From contig CAXPJI010000005.1 in the NCBI GenBank assembly GCA_964217345.1, forward strand, positions 1 through 15,484: DNA of 15,484 nucleotides. The letters run 5' to 3'. Source of the stretch: UBA3478 sp964217345 (GTDB lineage: Bacteria; Bacteroidota; Bacteroidia; Flavobacteriales; Flavobacteriaceae). Of the stretch, positions 1-6,677 are shown in pieces. Both the position numbers and the translations under genes were made by a program. Below the pieces are notes generated by a model. That model saw only the letters and a list, made by a program, of their open reading frames with translations, was not told the origin of the DNA and ran no database searches. The first letter of the stretch is position 1; each line of letters starts with the position of its first letter.

Positions 1-77
1 TAGGCAATTACAATTAGTAGCAAGAGCCACCAATATTTTCGAAACATTCGATCGGTCCACTCGTTGGCTCCCCACAT
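1..77 (-). CDS. N-terminal fragment of a membrane or secreted protein, cut by the window edge
   Basis: An open frame runs off the left edge. It can start at the ATG at 77-75, whose A is also the last base of the preceding gene's TAA stop (TAATG, 79-75), or at a second in-frame ATG at 47-45. From the second ATG the protein begins MFRKYWWLLLLIVIA, a positively charged end followed by a hydrophobic run, as in a signal peptide or first membrane helix. The frame has no stop in the 25 codons visible. The start-stop overlap suggests translational coupling to the upstream gene and membership of the same operon. Too little is present to name the family. I consider a real gene likely because both the hydrophobic N-terminus and the TAATG junction fit. 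Confidence 0.6.
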   Translation of the reverse strand, partial: MWGANEWTDRMFRKYWWLLLLIVIA

Positions 78-781
78 TAGTTACTCCAAATTTCATAAAT
101 AGGGCTCCCCTTACTGCTTAAGCCTGAATGATGCCAGTGTCCGTCTACGAGTTCATAAGTAAAAGCTAACGAAGCTCCCACCCGTGAGCGATCTCTCGAG
201 AAAAATTCAATATTTTCGGTATAGGTGCCATCTTTGCTAGTGTAAGTACCTCCGCCAGTTCCAGAGAATTCTTTAGTTTCTACATTAAAGGCAATCCATT
301 GAAATCGTTTTCCTGAAAGCAGTTTTAAAGTTCTACGTGCCTGATTAATGGGTCTAGAAACCATTTCTTCTCCGCGCTTTCTTCCCGTCATTTGCCAGGC
401 TCCCATGAGTTTGCCTGGATAGCCGTTATCGATTTGTTTGAAGGTCAAACCTAATGGCAAAAGATGATAGCCCTCTGCGTTGGGGATGATGGTAAACTCC
501 TTTGTGCTTCCAACATTGTCGGGGGTTTCAGAGTCAAACTCAACCTTTAATTGCCAGCGATCGCCGTAGAGGGTCCATGATCCGCCCATGGTTTTAATAA
601 AGTCTCCGCTGGTGTCATACCAAGTAATCACCTGGTGGGTCTCGGTGACAATACTCGATACATTTAATTCGTTACCGTTTGAGTCTGTCGTTGCTGCTTG
701 CCATCCGCCTAGTGGTGATTGTGCGCTAATCAGTAGGCTAAACCATCCTAATACAAGTGTAAGAAGGGTTCTAGTTTTCAT
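77..781 (-). CDS. Secreted protein with two lipocalin-like half domains (DUF4488-like), function unknown
   Basis: This 234-aa protein has an N-terminal signal peptide (residues 1-20, likely cut before Gln21), so it should be exported to the periplasm or surface. The mature part appears to be two related halves. Each begins with a G-x-W-Q motif (residues 25-28 and 127-130). Each then has a GG-x-W/Y-T strand followed by an acidic EF(D/F)S stretch (66-84 and 176-195) and a final strand pair (about 92-106 and 201-216). This layout suggests lipocalin-like beta-barrel halves, as in DUF4488 and related Bacteroidota 'membrane or secreted' proteins; the family name is from memory and uncertain. Its ATG lies inside the end of the upstream isomerase-like gene (11-bp overlap), so the two are probably co-translated. 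The second half, rich in Trp, His and Ser-Arg, looks better conserved than the first. No catalytic residues can be assigned. Confidence 0.85.
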   Translation of the reverse strand: MKTRTLLTLVLGWFSLLISAQSPLGGWQAATTDSNGNELNVSSIVTETHQVITWYDTSGDFIKTMGGSWTLYGDRWQLKVEFDSETPDNVGSTKEFTIIPNAEGYHLLPLGLTFKQIDNGYPGKLMGAWQMTGRKRGEEMVSRPINQARRTLKLLSGKRFQWIAFNVETKEFSGTGGGTYTSKDGTYTENIEFFSRDRSRVGASLAFTYELVDGHWHHSGLSSKGSPIYEIWSN

Positions 782-1697
782 TTGCGCTAAGGTTTTTAAG
801 TACTAGATTACGTGTAGCTATAATTCCTTCAATTTCAGGCAGGTCATTGCCTTCATATTCTACACCGATGAAGCCCTGATAATTGTATTTATTGGCTATG
901 GCTAGCATTCGGGTATAATCAATATTAATTTCATTGCCCTCGGCGTCAAAGTCAAAAGATTTTGCGCTTAGTGCCATTGCCTTTGGCATCATCTCTTCAA
1001 CGCCTTTATAGATATCGTAAACCTCAGAGCAATTTTCGTCGGTGATCGATCCGTATCCGTCCTCAGCAATACAAAAGTTACCATAATCGGGAAGAGTTCC
1101 ACAATTGGGGAGGTCAACACTGTTAATTACCTGCATGAGTGCTTCACCATTAGAGCTTAATCGACCGTGATTTTCAACTAGAATATTAATGTTTTTGTCG
1201 GCTCCATAATTGGCTAATTCAGTAAGACTCTTGATCGAGGCTACACTCCAAGTTTCAAAATCATTGGATCCATGAAGGTTGACACGAATGGCAGAGCAGT
1301 TCATCGCCGAGGCTGCATCTACCCATATCTTATGGTTTTCTACAGCTTTAGTACGCTCAGTTTCATCAGCCACAGAAAGACTTCCTTCTCCATCAATCAT
1401 GATCAGTACATTTTGAAGCTGATACTTCTTGGCGAGTTCATTATTCTTAGCCACAAAATCTTCGATGGCAGCAGCTTTGTCTTCTGCAAGCATTACTTCT
1501 GGATACAACTGATTCACATATTCTAGCCCTTTAAATCCCAGGTTGTGTGCGTATTCGGCGAAATCGTAGGGTGAAATATTTTTCTCCCATATCATTCGGT
1601 GGAGCGACCATTGAGCTAAGGATAGCTTCGGTTGAGGAGCTGGTTTTGTGCACGAGAACACTAATAGGGCTAACAGGGCGGTGAGTAGTTTATTCAT
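771..1697 (-). CDS. Lipoprotein with sugar phosphate isomerase/epimerase-like TIM barrel
   Basis: This 308-aa protein starts with a lipoprotein signal (hydrophobic residues 5-14, lipobox V-F-S-Cys16), so it should be a membrane-anchored periplasmic protein. The rest resembles the AP-endonuclease-2/xylose-isomerase-like TIM barrel of sugar phosphate isomerases and epimerases: an opening beta strand LSLAQWSLHRM (residues 25-35), a V-E-N-H-G strand with Glu175, a P-D-Y-G-N motif with Asp204, and a closing V-E-Y-E-G strand with Glu280. Glu175, Asp204 and Glu280 match expected metal-binding positions. The strand that usually supplies a His ligand reads A-L-S-A-K-S (residues 242-247), so that ligand is changed or supplied elsewhere. 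Isomerisation or epimerisation of a sugar or polyol is inferred from family only. It lies 11 nt after the small secreted protein gene and overlaps the next gene by 11 bp. Confidence 0.9.
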   Translation of the reverse strand: MNKLLTALLALLVFSCTKPAPQPKLSLAQWSLHRMIWEKNISPYDFAEYAHNLGFKGLEYVNQLYPEVMLAEDKAAAIEDFVAKNNELAKKYQLQNVLIMIDGEGSLSVADETERTKAVENHKIWVDAASAMNCSAIRVNLHGSNDFETWSVASIKSLTELANYGADKNINILVENHGRLSSNGEALMQVINSVDLPNCGTLPDYGNFCIAEDGYGSITDENCSEVYDIYKGVEEMMPKAMALSAKSFDFDAEGNEINIDYTRMLAIANKYNYQGFIGVEYEGNDLPEIEGIIATRNLVLKNLSANEN

Positions 1698-1708
1698 TGG
1701 TTTAGATT

Positions 1709-2086
1709 TTAATTAGGTTGTTCGTAGTTAATCGTAAATCGGGTGGTCTTGTTAGGGGTGTCGATATAAAGTTCTTCTTGGGCACCCAAGGAGATTCTTT
1801 TCGTTTCTTTTTTTTCTACAGCGATAGTTCTTAGCACAATCCCTTTTTGTTGAATTCTAACCGAAAATGGAGTCTTCGCTAAGTTCGCTACTACCGCCAC
1901 GCAATCTTGACCTGCAAAAGGATTGATAGACCCGTCTTGACCGGGTCCTTTACCTGTCATCAGCATGCTCGTTGAAGGATCGAGTTTAAAGTTGTTTTCC
2001 TCTTGAGCGTAGACATGGGTGTTAAATAGCAGCACTCCTAAAACGATTAAGGATTGACTAATAGAACGTAATTTTTTCAAATTCAT
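1709..2086 (-). CDS. Small secreted protein of unknown function
   Basis: I do not recognise this family. The frame is open up to an ATG at 2149, but I prefer the ATG at 2086. It gives a clean signal peptide (basic residues 4-7, hydrophobic 13-21, cleavage after V-Y-A27) and avoids overlap with the divergent DUF2147 gene that starts at 2128. The resulting 125-aa precursor yields a mature protein of about 98 residues. It has a Gly/Pro-rich segment (GKGPGQDGSINPF, residues 45-57), a single Cys62, then alternating hydrophobic strands (63-68, 75-80, 83-90, 115-121) that suggest a small beta-sandwich. It is the first gene of the leftward operon, 11 nt ahead of the isomerase-like lipoprotein gene. 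No catalytic signature is visible. A periplasmic binding or structural role is only a guess. Confidence 0.75.
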   Translation of the reverse strand: MNLKKLRSISQSLIVLGVLLFNTHVYAQEENNFKLDPSTSMLMTGKGPGQDGSINPFAGQDCVAVVANLAKTPFSVRIQQKGIVLRTIAVEKKETKRISLGAQEELYIDTPNKTTRFTINYEQPN

Positions 2087-2127
2087 ACTGCTGGTTTTTA
2101 ACATCTTACCTAATTTAGAAAGAAAAA

Positions 2128-2535
2128 ATGGTATCACTATTACTTTCATTTGTACTCTTCTTTCAGACTCCAGACATTGAGGGCCGTTGGGTCACTATTG
2201 ATGATGAAACGGGAAGAGAGAAATCAGAAATTCTTCTTTACATTGAAGATGGAAAACTTTACGGGAAAATTGAACGTCTCTTATTGCCCGAAGATCAGGG
2301 TAAAACGTGCGTGAATTGTAAAGGTGATGAGTACAACAAACCCATAGAAGGCTTAGTTATTGTTAAGGGGTTAAAACCTGATGACGACTCTTGGACCAAA
2401 GGTAAAATTATGGATCCAGCTAACGGTAAAAATTACGACTGTACCATTACCTTAGAAGATGACAATACCCTTAATGTTAGAGGTTATTTAGGTTTTTCTC
2501 TATTAGGCAGAACCCAGGTCTGGAAGCGTAAGTAA
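2128..2535 (+). CDS. DUF2147 family exported protein
   Basis: This 135-aa protein matches the DUF2147 family (COG4731) almost end to end. It has an N-terminal hydrophobic export signal (residues 2-13), an opening G-R-W-V-T strand (19-23), K-S-E-I-L-L-Y (32-38), DGKLYGKIE (41-49), a C-V-N-C pair (Cys61/Cys64), K-P-I-E-G-L (71-76), MDPANGKNYDC (95-105) and a closing RGYLG...LGRTQVW (118-132). The family is widespread in Bacteroidota and Proteobacteria as a small secreted beta-barrel-like protein with no established biochemical role. Cys61, Cys64 and Cys105 could form a disulfide or bind metal, but this is inference. It is transcribed alone, divergent from the leftward operon with about 41 bp between start codons. 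Its stop abuts the stop of the convergent lipoprotein gene with no base between. The ATG follows an A-rich run (AGAAAGAAAAA), a common flavobacterial initiation context. Confidence 0.92.
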   Translation: MVSLLLSFVLFFQTPDIEGRWVTIDDETGREKSEILLYIEDGKLYGKIERLLLPEDQGKTCVNCKGDEYNKPIEGLVIVKGLKPDDDSWTKGKIMDPANGKNYDCTITLEDDNTLNVRGYLGFSLLGRTQVWKRK

Positions 2536-3456
2536 TTATTCAGGACATTGTCCCCAGATCGGTAATTGACCCGGTGAAAGGGGCGATTCAGTAGCGAAGT
2601 TTCGGGGCTCGTTGGTTATTAGGGCTACGCACCAACTGCTAATATCTCTGTTGAATACAGCAGCTTGGTAAAACATCTCGTCCATCACAGTCGCACTTGA
2701 GGTGTTCCACCCTCCGATATCTTGATTAAAACCTCCGGTTGAGGCAAATAATTCTGAAAAATCGGTGACCTTTGAAACGTTCCAATAACTAATATCTCCA
2801 TTATACAAGGTTGCTCCCTTAAACATGGCCTTCATGGTGGTAACATTCTGAGTATCCCAAGACGAGATATTAGGAGTTAGGGTTGTTTTATTTTCAAAGA
2901 GAAAACTCATGTCAGTTACGAGGGTTGTAATTAGCTTAGATAAATCTTCTCGTTGATCGATGACGATTTCTCTTAGCAATTCGTTGTCTACAATGAGATA
3001 TTCAGTATCGTTATAGATGAGACGATCTCCTGCTTTTGCGTTGATTGCAACGAGTGTCATCCCATTATCGAGTTGTAGGATTTCAGCAGTATCCGACGGA
3101 TTCTCTGATTCTTCCCCTTCTGTTCCTGAGTTATCAGGAGTCTCAACCTCGAAATGAGCCTGTAAGTTAAGATTTGCAGTTAATTGAATACTCAGTGGGT
3201 TTTCTTGGCTATCGATGGATCCACTCCAATGAGTAAATGACCATCCCTCTTCTGGTACTGCCAGAATTTCAAGATTAGAATTTTCGGGATAGCGATTGTC
3301 TGCTGACGTTGGACTTAGACTAATCTGACCACTCCCTTCGACACTTAAGCTGATTGAATAGAATACTGATTCAGCACCTTCCTGAAGGGTTGGTGTATCC
3401 TTCGAACAGGAGCACAGCAAGATGAGAGCAATCCAAATACCCTTTTTCAATAGCAC
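2536..3456 (-). CDS. Surface lipoprotein: InlB-B-repeat-like domain plus DUF285 (BspA-like) repeats
   Basis: This 306-aa lipoprotein has a signal peptide ending in the lipobox L-C-S-Cys17. Residues about 33-103 resemble a divergent InlB B-repeat (Flg_new_2-type) domain: GSGQISLSP at 41-49, LEILAVPEEGWSFTHWSGS at 62-80, and a closing N-L-Q-A-H-F. A Glu/Ser-rich linker follows (106-123). The C-terminal half (about 172-296) is five 25-residue DUF285 repeats, each with an I-S-x-W-x-(T/V) start and a V-T-x-M-x-x-(M/L)-F core; four start at Ile197, 222, 247 and 272. The repeats end in a Cys-containing cap (P-I-W-G-Q-C-P). DUF285 proteins are cell-surface adhesion or binding proteins. No ATG is available upstream in frame. 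The start must be GTG at 3456 or TTG at 3450; TTG would give M-K-K-G and follows an A7GG-rich stretch. It lies 32 bp after the esterase gene, probably in the same operon. Confidence 0.9.
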   Translation of the reverse strand: MLLKKGIWIALILLCSCSKDTPTLQEGAESVFYSISLSVEGSGQISLSPTSADNRYPENSNLEILAVPEEGWSFTHWSGSIDSQENPLSIQLTANLNLQAHFEVETPDNSGTEGEESENPSDTAEILQLDNGMTLVAINAKAGDRLIYNDTEYLIVDNELLREIVIDQREDLSKLITTLVTDMSFLFENKTTLTPNISSWDTQNVTTMKAMFKGATLYNGDISYWNVSKVTDFSELFASTGGFNQDIGGWNTSSATVMDEMFYQAAVFNRDISSWCVALITNEPRNFATESPLSPGQLPIWGQCPE

Positions 3457-3488
3457 CTTTTTTTATAAAGGTACGGGCAATAGACTTT

Positions 3489-4694
3489 TTAATAAAACAC
3501 CTGGTCGAAGAAGGCTCTCATTTTAGCAGCATAGGGGACACCGTATTTGTCAAAGGTGGCTCTAGTTGTTGTATCTGGTTTCCAGTCGAAGAAGGCGTGT
3601 CCTGCCTCTTCTACTTGAAGATATATCGCTTTTTGGCCCTTTGCCTCTAAGGCATTTATATATGCCTGTACCATTTCGTGAGAAATCAATCCGTCCTTGG
3701 TACCTCTGGTCAAGAAGTGCGGTATTTCACGTAGGTCGCTTGAGGGTACATTTTTGATAGGCGATAGTCCATTTCGATAAGCAATATCTGTTTGAGAGAT
3801 AAACTGATTGAGTGGGTTTACATCAAATACACCATAGCTAGGTGCCGCTGCTTTGATAGCGTTTCTGATTTCTTCTCCCACTTGTTCTGCGGTTTTATTT
3901 TCAGGTAGGTAGGTAGGAACAAGTTTGAAATCGGTCGGATAATCTCCCGTTCCTATCTGGTCAGAAAGAGTTGCTGCTGCAGCGGATAGATGGCCTCCGG
4001 CGCTATCACCAGTAACTGCAATATTATTTGGGTTAGCTCCGTATTTTGAAGCATTCTCCTGAAGATGCGCAATCGCACCAAAAACATCTTCTACTAGGTG
4101 GTGCATAGAATTGGGAGTCTCATCCCCGTCTAAAGAGTTGATCCAACGGTAGTCAATACTAGCAATTACGTAGGTGTTTTCCTTAGTCAATTCCCAAGCC
4201 AGGGCGCGCATAATATCTTCGTTGTTTGAAGACCATCCGCCCCCGTGAATAATCACTACCATCGGTAAATTCTCACCCCCTTTAGGAGCGAACACATCAT
4301 ACTTAAGCGCTTTCTTTCCAGGCTGAGCATATACCACGTCTTTATATATAGTAAGATTATCGACTAGTTCGCGGTTAACAAAGGTTGCTCCGATAGTCAT
4401 GTCCTTGGTGACCTTAATGGTTTCTTTTGCCGAGAAGAACTCATAACTAGTGGTTCCCCACATCCCACCTTGAACCGTGTAGTAAATAGCGTCAATTTCA
4501 TGACCTGGTTCAGGGATAGCAGTTATCGTAAGCTCGGTGTCGGGAGCTACAACTCCGTCGGCAGGTAATGTAGGTGCTACCCGAATACGACCGTGATCGA
4601 GATCTGCGAGTTTAACCTGAAACTGTGCGCTCATGGTAGGTATTGAAATGATTGCCGTTAGAAGGGCTAGTCCTTTAATTTTTAGCGAGTACAT
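3489..4694 (-). CDS. Secreted alpha/beta-hydrolase (carboxylesterase-like) with N-terminal InlB-B-repeat-like domain
   Basis: This 401-aa protein has a signal peptide (residues 1-23, ending M-S-A-Q). Residues about 25-107 form a small beta domain like the one in the next gene (HGRIRVAP 34-41, LTITAIPEPGHE 55-66, closing I-G-A-T-F-V-N). The catalytic domain follows, with the hormone-sensitive-lipase/BD-FAE type oxyanion-hole motif H-G-G-G-W (150-154) and nucleophile elbow G-D-S-A-G-G (229-234) with Ser231. The acid is likely Asp334 (R-G-T-K-D-G) and the base His366 (A-G-H-A-F). All catalytic elements are present, so it should be active on esters such as acetylated sugars or lipids outside the cytoplasm. 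The exact substrate is unknown. The ATG at 4694 sits 3 nt downstream of a perfect 7-bp hairpin. The gene is 63 bp after the serine hydrolase gene on the same strand and 32 bp before the DUF285 lipoprotein. Confidence 0.93.
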   Translation of the reverse strand: MYSLKIKGLALLTAIISIPTMSAQFQVKLADLDHGRIRVAPTLPADGVVAPDTELTITAIPEPGHEIDAIYYTVQGGMWGTTSYEFFSAKETIKVTKDMTIGATFVNRELVDNLTIYKDVVYAQPGKKALKYDVFAPKGGENLPMVVIIHGGGWSSNNEDIMRALAWELTKENTYVIASIDYRWINSLDGDETPNSMHHLVEDVFGAIAHLQENASKYGANPNNIAVTGDSAGGHLSAAAATLSDQIGTGDYPTDFKLVPTYLPENKTAEQVGEEIRNAIKAAAPSYGVFDVNPLNQFISQTDIAYRNGLSPIKNVPSSDLREIPHFLTRGTKDGLISHEMVQAYINALEAKGQKAIYLQVEEAGHAFFDWKPDTTTRATFDKYGVPYAAKMRAFFDQVFY

Positions 4695-4697
4695 ATG

Positions 4698-4715
4698 GAA
4701 GGTTGTTTAACCTTC
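4698..4715 (-). promoter_or_regulatory. Perfect 7-bp hairpin just before the esterase start codon
   Basis: On the minus strand the sequence reads GAAGGTT-AAAC-AACCTTC followed by CAT and then the ATG of the esterase gene. The stem is a perfect 7 bp with a 4-nt loop and ends 3 nt before the start codon. It has no downstream T-run, so it is not an intrinsic terminator. It would occupy the ribosome docking region of the mRNA, so it could limit initiation, mark an mRNA processing site or be a protein-binding dyad. The structure is seen directly; function is inference. Confidence 0.5.
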
Positions 4716-4757
4716 TCAAGTTAGAAGAATAATTAAAGTGAAATTGTTAAAGTTTGT

Positions 4758-5993
4758 TTACTCTATTTTCAAACCCTCATACAGAATCGCCTTTCTGATG
4801 TTTAAATCGTAGATCGCTTGTTGCTCTCGTGAAGGATAGACCCGATTGGATAAAAAGATATAAATAAGTTCAGTGGCAGGGTCAACCCAAAAGAAGGTGC
4901 CTGTGAATCCGGAGTGACCATAACCAGATAAATCGGCTAAAGGTGCAGGGTATGAATCTTCATAGGAGAGGGTGTCATTTTTAATCATGGGTTTATCAAA
5001 ACCTAAACCTCTACGGTTATTGTTTTCTTCGAATTGAATATGGGTGAAGGTGTCTATGGTTGAGGTCTTAAGAAATTCTCTTCCTTGGTACTTTCCTTTG
5101 TTTAAGAACAGCTCTAGAACTGGGAGTAAAGAGCGGGTATTCGAGAATAATCCTGCATTACCTGAGACACCTCCCAGTAACGCTGCATTTTCATCGTGCA
5201 CCCACCCTCTGGTCAAGGTTTTTCTAAACAGACTATCCTGTTCTGTAGGTACGATACGCTCTATGGGTAATTGATTTGCCGGATTAAAAAGAAGCTCATT
5301 AGCGCCCAGGTTCTGATAGAAGTTTTCTTTCAAGAAAGTTTCGAATTCTTTGCCACTTAAACGCTCGACGACTTCAGGAATCATAAGAAAGCTTAGACCC
5401 GAATAACGGTACGTTTTGTCTGAATGTTTTGATCTTCTCGCCTTGCGGTAAACATAAGATTTAAAACGCTTGTGAATATAAATCCCCTCATAGGCCTTTG
5501 TAGAATACTGATCAGATGCAGTATTAGTTACCCATCGCTTCTTAAGCTTGCCATTTCTTTTTTTAACCTTATTGAGATAAACGATATAGGGAACGATGCC
5601 GCCCTGATGAGCGAGTAGCTCTCGAACGGTTAGCTTACTCTTTTTTGGATGATTTTTCCAATCTGGAAAATAGTGGCTGAAGGGCTTATCAAGTTCTATT
5701 AATCCGTCGTCATAGAGTTTCATAAGCGCTAGGGTAGACCCCACTACCTTAGTGATTGAAGCGAGGTCGTACAAATCATTTAGGCTAACTTCTGTGATAC
5801 TGTCATAGGTGTGGTAGCCATAGGCTTTGTCTACTAGAACCTTGTCTCCCTTTTTTAGGAAAATCTGGGCTCCAGGGAAAGCACCATTTCTAATACCGTT
5901 TTCAACTATGCTGTCGATGTGTTTCTCTATATCACCTTGGGCGTTAGTAAGCAGTGTCGACAGGCCAAAGACTAGAATTAAAAGACTTCTCAT
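4758..5993 (-). CDS. Beta-lactamase-like (class C/PBP-type) serine hydrolase, exported
   Basis: An in-frame ATG exists at 6020, but I prefer the ATG at 5993: it starts a typical signal peptide (M-R-S-L-L-I-L..., ending L-T-N-A-Q) and lies 4 nt after the upstream methyltransferase stop. This gives a 411-aa precursor. Numbering from the longer frame, the beta-lactamase-family motifs are S-I-T-K (88-91, Ser88 nucleophile and Lys91), R-Y-S-G (205-208) where Tyr-Ser-Asn/Asp is more usual, W-V-H-D-E-N-A (273-279) with GGVSGNAGLFS (283-293), and G-H-S-G-F-T-G (368-374) in the KTG position. Between the first two motifs is a basic stretch (residues 151-200). This arrangement is like stand-alone serine hydrolases and the serine-hydrolase domain attached to GH3 enzymes in Bacteroidota. 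The likely role is peptidoglycan-peptide or ester hydrolysis in the periplasm. True beta-lactamase activity is not implied. Confidence 0.92.
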   Translation of the reverse strand: MRSLLILVFGLSTLLTNAQGDIEKHIDSIVENGIRNGAFPGAQIFLKKGDKVLVDKAYGYHTYDSITEVSLNDLYDLASITKVVGSTLALMKLYDDGLIELDKPFSHYFPDWKNHPKKSKLTVRELLAHQGGIVPYIVYLNKVKKRNGKLKKRWVTNTASDQYSTKAYEGIYIHKRFKSYVYRKARRSKHSDKTYRYSGLSFLMIPEVVERLSGKEFETFLKENFYQNLGANELLFNPANQLPIERIVPTEQDSLFRKTLTRGWVHDENAALLGGVSGNAGLFSNTRSLLPVLELFLNKGKYQGREFLKTSTIDTFTHIQFEENNNRRGLGFDKPMIKNDTLSYEDSYPAPLADLSGYGHSGFTGTFFWVDPATELIYIFLSNRVYPSREQQAIYDLNIRKAILYEGLKIE

Positions 5994-5997
5994 TACT

Positions 5998-6672
5998 TTA
6001 GAGTTTGGTATACGCAGCATAGTAAAGGGATGCCTTTAGTTCATAGTTTTTGCGTTCAAAAAGAGTGCTGTCTATCACTTTTGTCGATTTACCCATATTT
6101 TCAAACTCTGCAGATAGTAATGATTTCATCCCTTCTAAACTACAATTAAATGAGGTCGATTCTACCTGTCTAAGGTGCTCTTTAAAACCCTCGTAGTTGG
6201 GGTAGTCCTTTAAATTTTTAGAATGGTTATAATCAGTTCTTATCGGTTCGAGTCCTATTTTTTCTAGAATTGGCTGGTAGTCTACTTCAAAATCACAGCA
6301 AATTAACTGACCCCCATTAACTAGTTTTTGAGTGTATTTTTTTAGAGCTACCGGATTAATGTATTCGAGTGAGCCAAAAAAACAAAGTAGATCGCAAGAA
6401 TTAGGAAGCTCATCAATTAAGTTCGTATAGGTAATAGTTGGGTGAGGGGTAGCTTTCTCAATCATGGCTTGACTGGGGTCATAGCCAATCACTCTTTTGG
6501 TATAGGGTACTAAGGCTAGACTTGAAGTACCCACTCCGCACCCCACATCTAACGCTATTTGAAAGTGCCTATCCTTTAAGATCTTCGATAGAATGAGCTT
6601 GTGTAAAGGAGGTCTGTACGCGCTGTAATGGTTCGACTCCAATGAATTATATGCAGAGGAATGTTTCGACAT
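5998..6672 (-). CDS. Class I SAM-dependent methyltransferase (Methyltransf_11-like)
   Basis: This 224-aa cytoplasmic protein has the Rossmann-fold methyltransferase core. Motif I is A-L-D-V-G-C-G-V-G-T (residues 40-49), the acidic ribose-binding residue is Asp65 in V-I-G-Y-D-P-S, and a following D-L-L-C-F-F-G-S-L-E-Y strand supplies motif IV. Domain content is that of small-molecule methyltransferases of the Methyltransf_11/25 group. The variable C-terminal half gives no clear hint of the substrate. The gene begins 5 nt after the stop of another methyltransferase gene and ends 4 nt before the serine hydrolase start, so it is in the middle of a tight operon. The two methyltransferases differ strongly outside motif I and do not look like a recent duplication. 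Confidence 0.9.
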   Translation of the reverse strand: MSKHSSAYNSLESNHYSAYRPPLHKLILSKILKDRHFQIALDVGCGVGTSSLALVPYTKRVIGYDPSQAMIEKATPHPTITYTNLIDELPNSCDLLCFFGSLEYINPVALKKYTQKLVNGGQLICCDFEVDYQPILEKIGLEPIRTDYNHSKNLKDYPNYEGFKEHLRQVESTSFNCSLEGMKSLLSAEFENMGKSTKVIDSTLFERKNYELKASLYYAAYTKL

Positions 6673-6677
6673 TTACT

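Noticed and set aside
588..806. Plus-strand open frame opposite the lipocalin-like gene and its junction with the isomerase-like gene
   Set aside because: It lies entirely antisense to two well-supported coding genes, has no domain pattern, and reads as a shadow frame.
2087..2149. Longer N-terminus for the small secreted protein, starting at 2149
   Set aside because: It would overlap the divergent DUF2147 gene and bury the signal peptide behind 21 extra residues; the ATG at 2086 gives a normal signal peptide.
4758..5993. True beta-lactamase resistance gene
   Set aside because: The SxxK and HxG motifs place it in the broad serine hydrolase group, but the Tyr-Ser-Gly in place of Tyr-Ser-Asn, the basic insertion and the context fit a PBP-like or esterase-like enzyme; no evidence for antibiotic hydrolysis.
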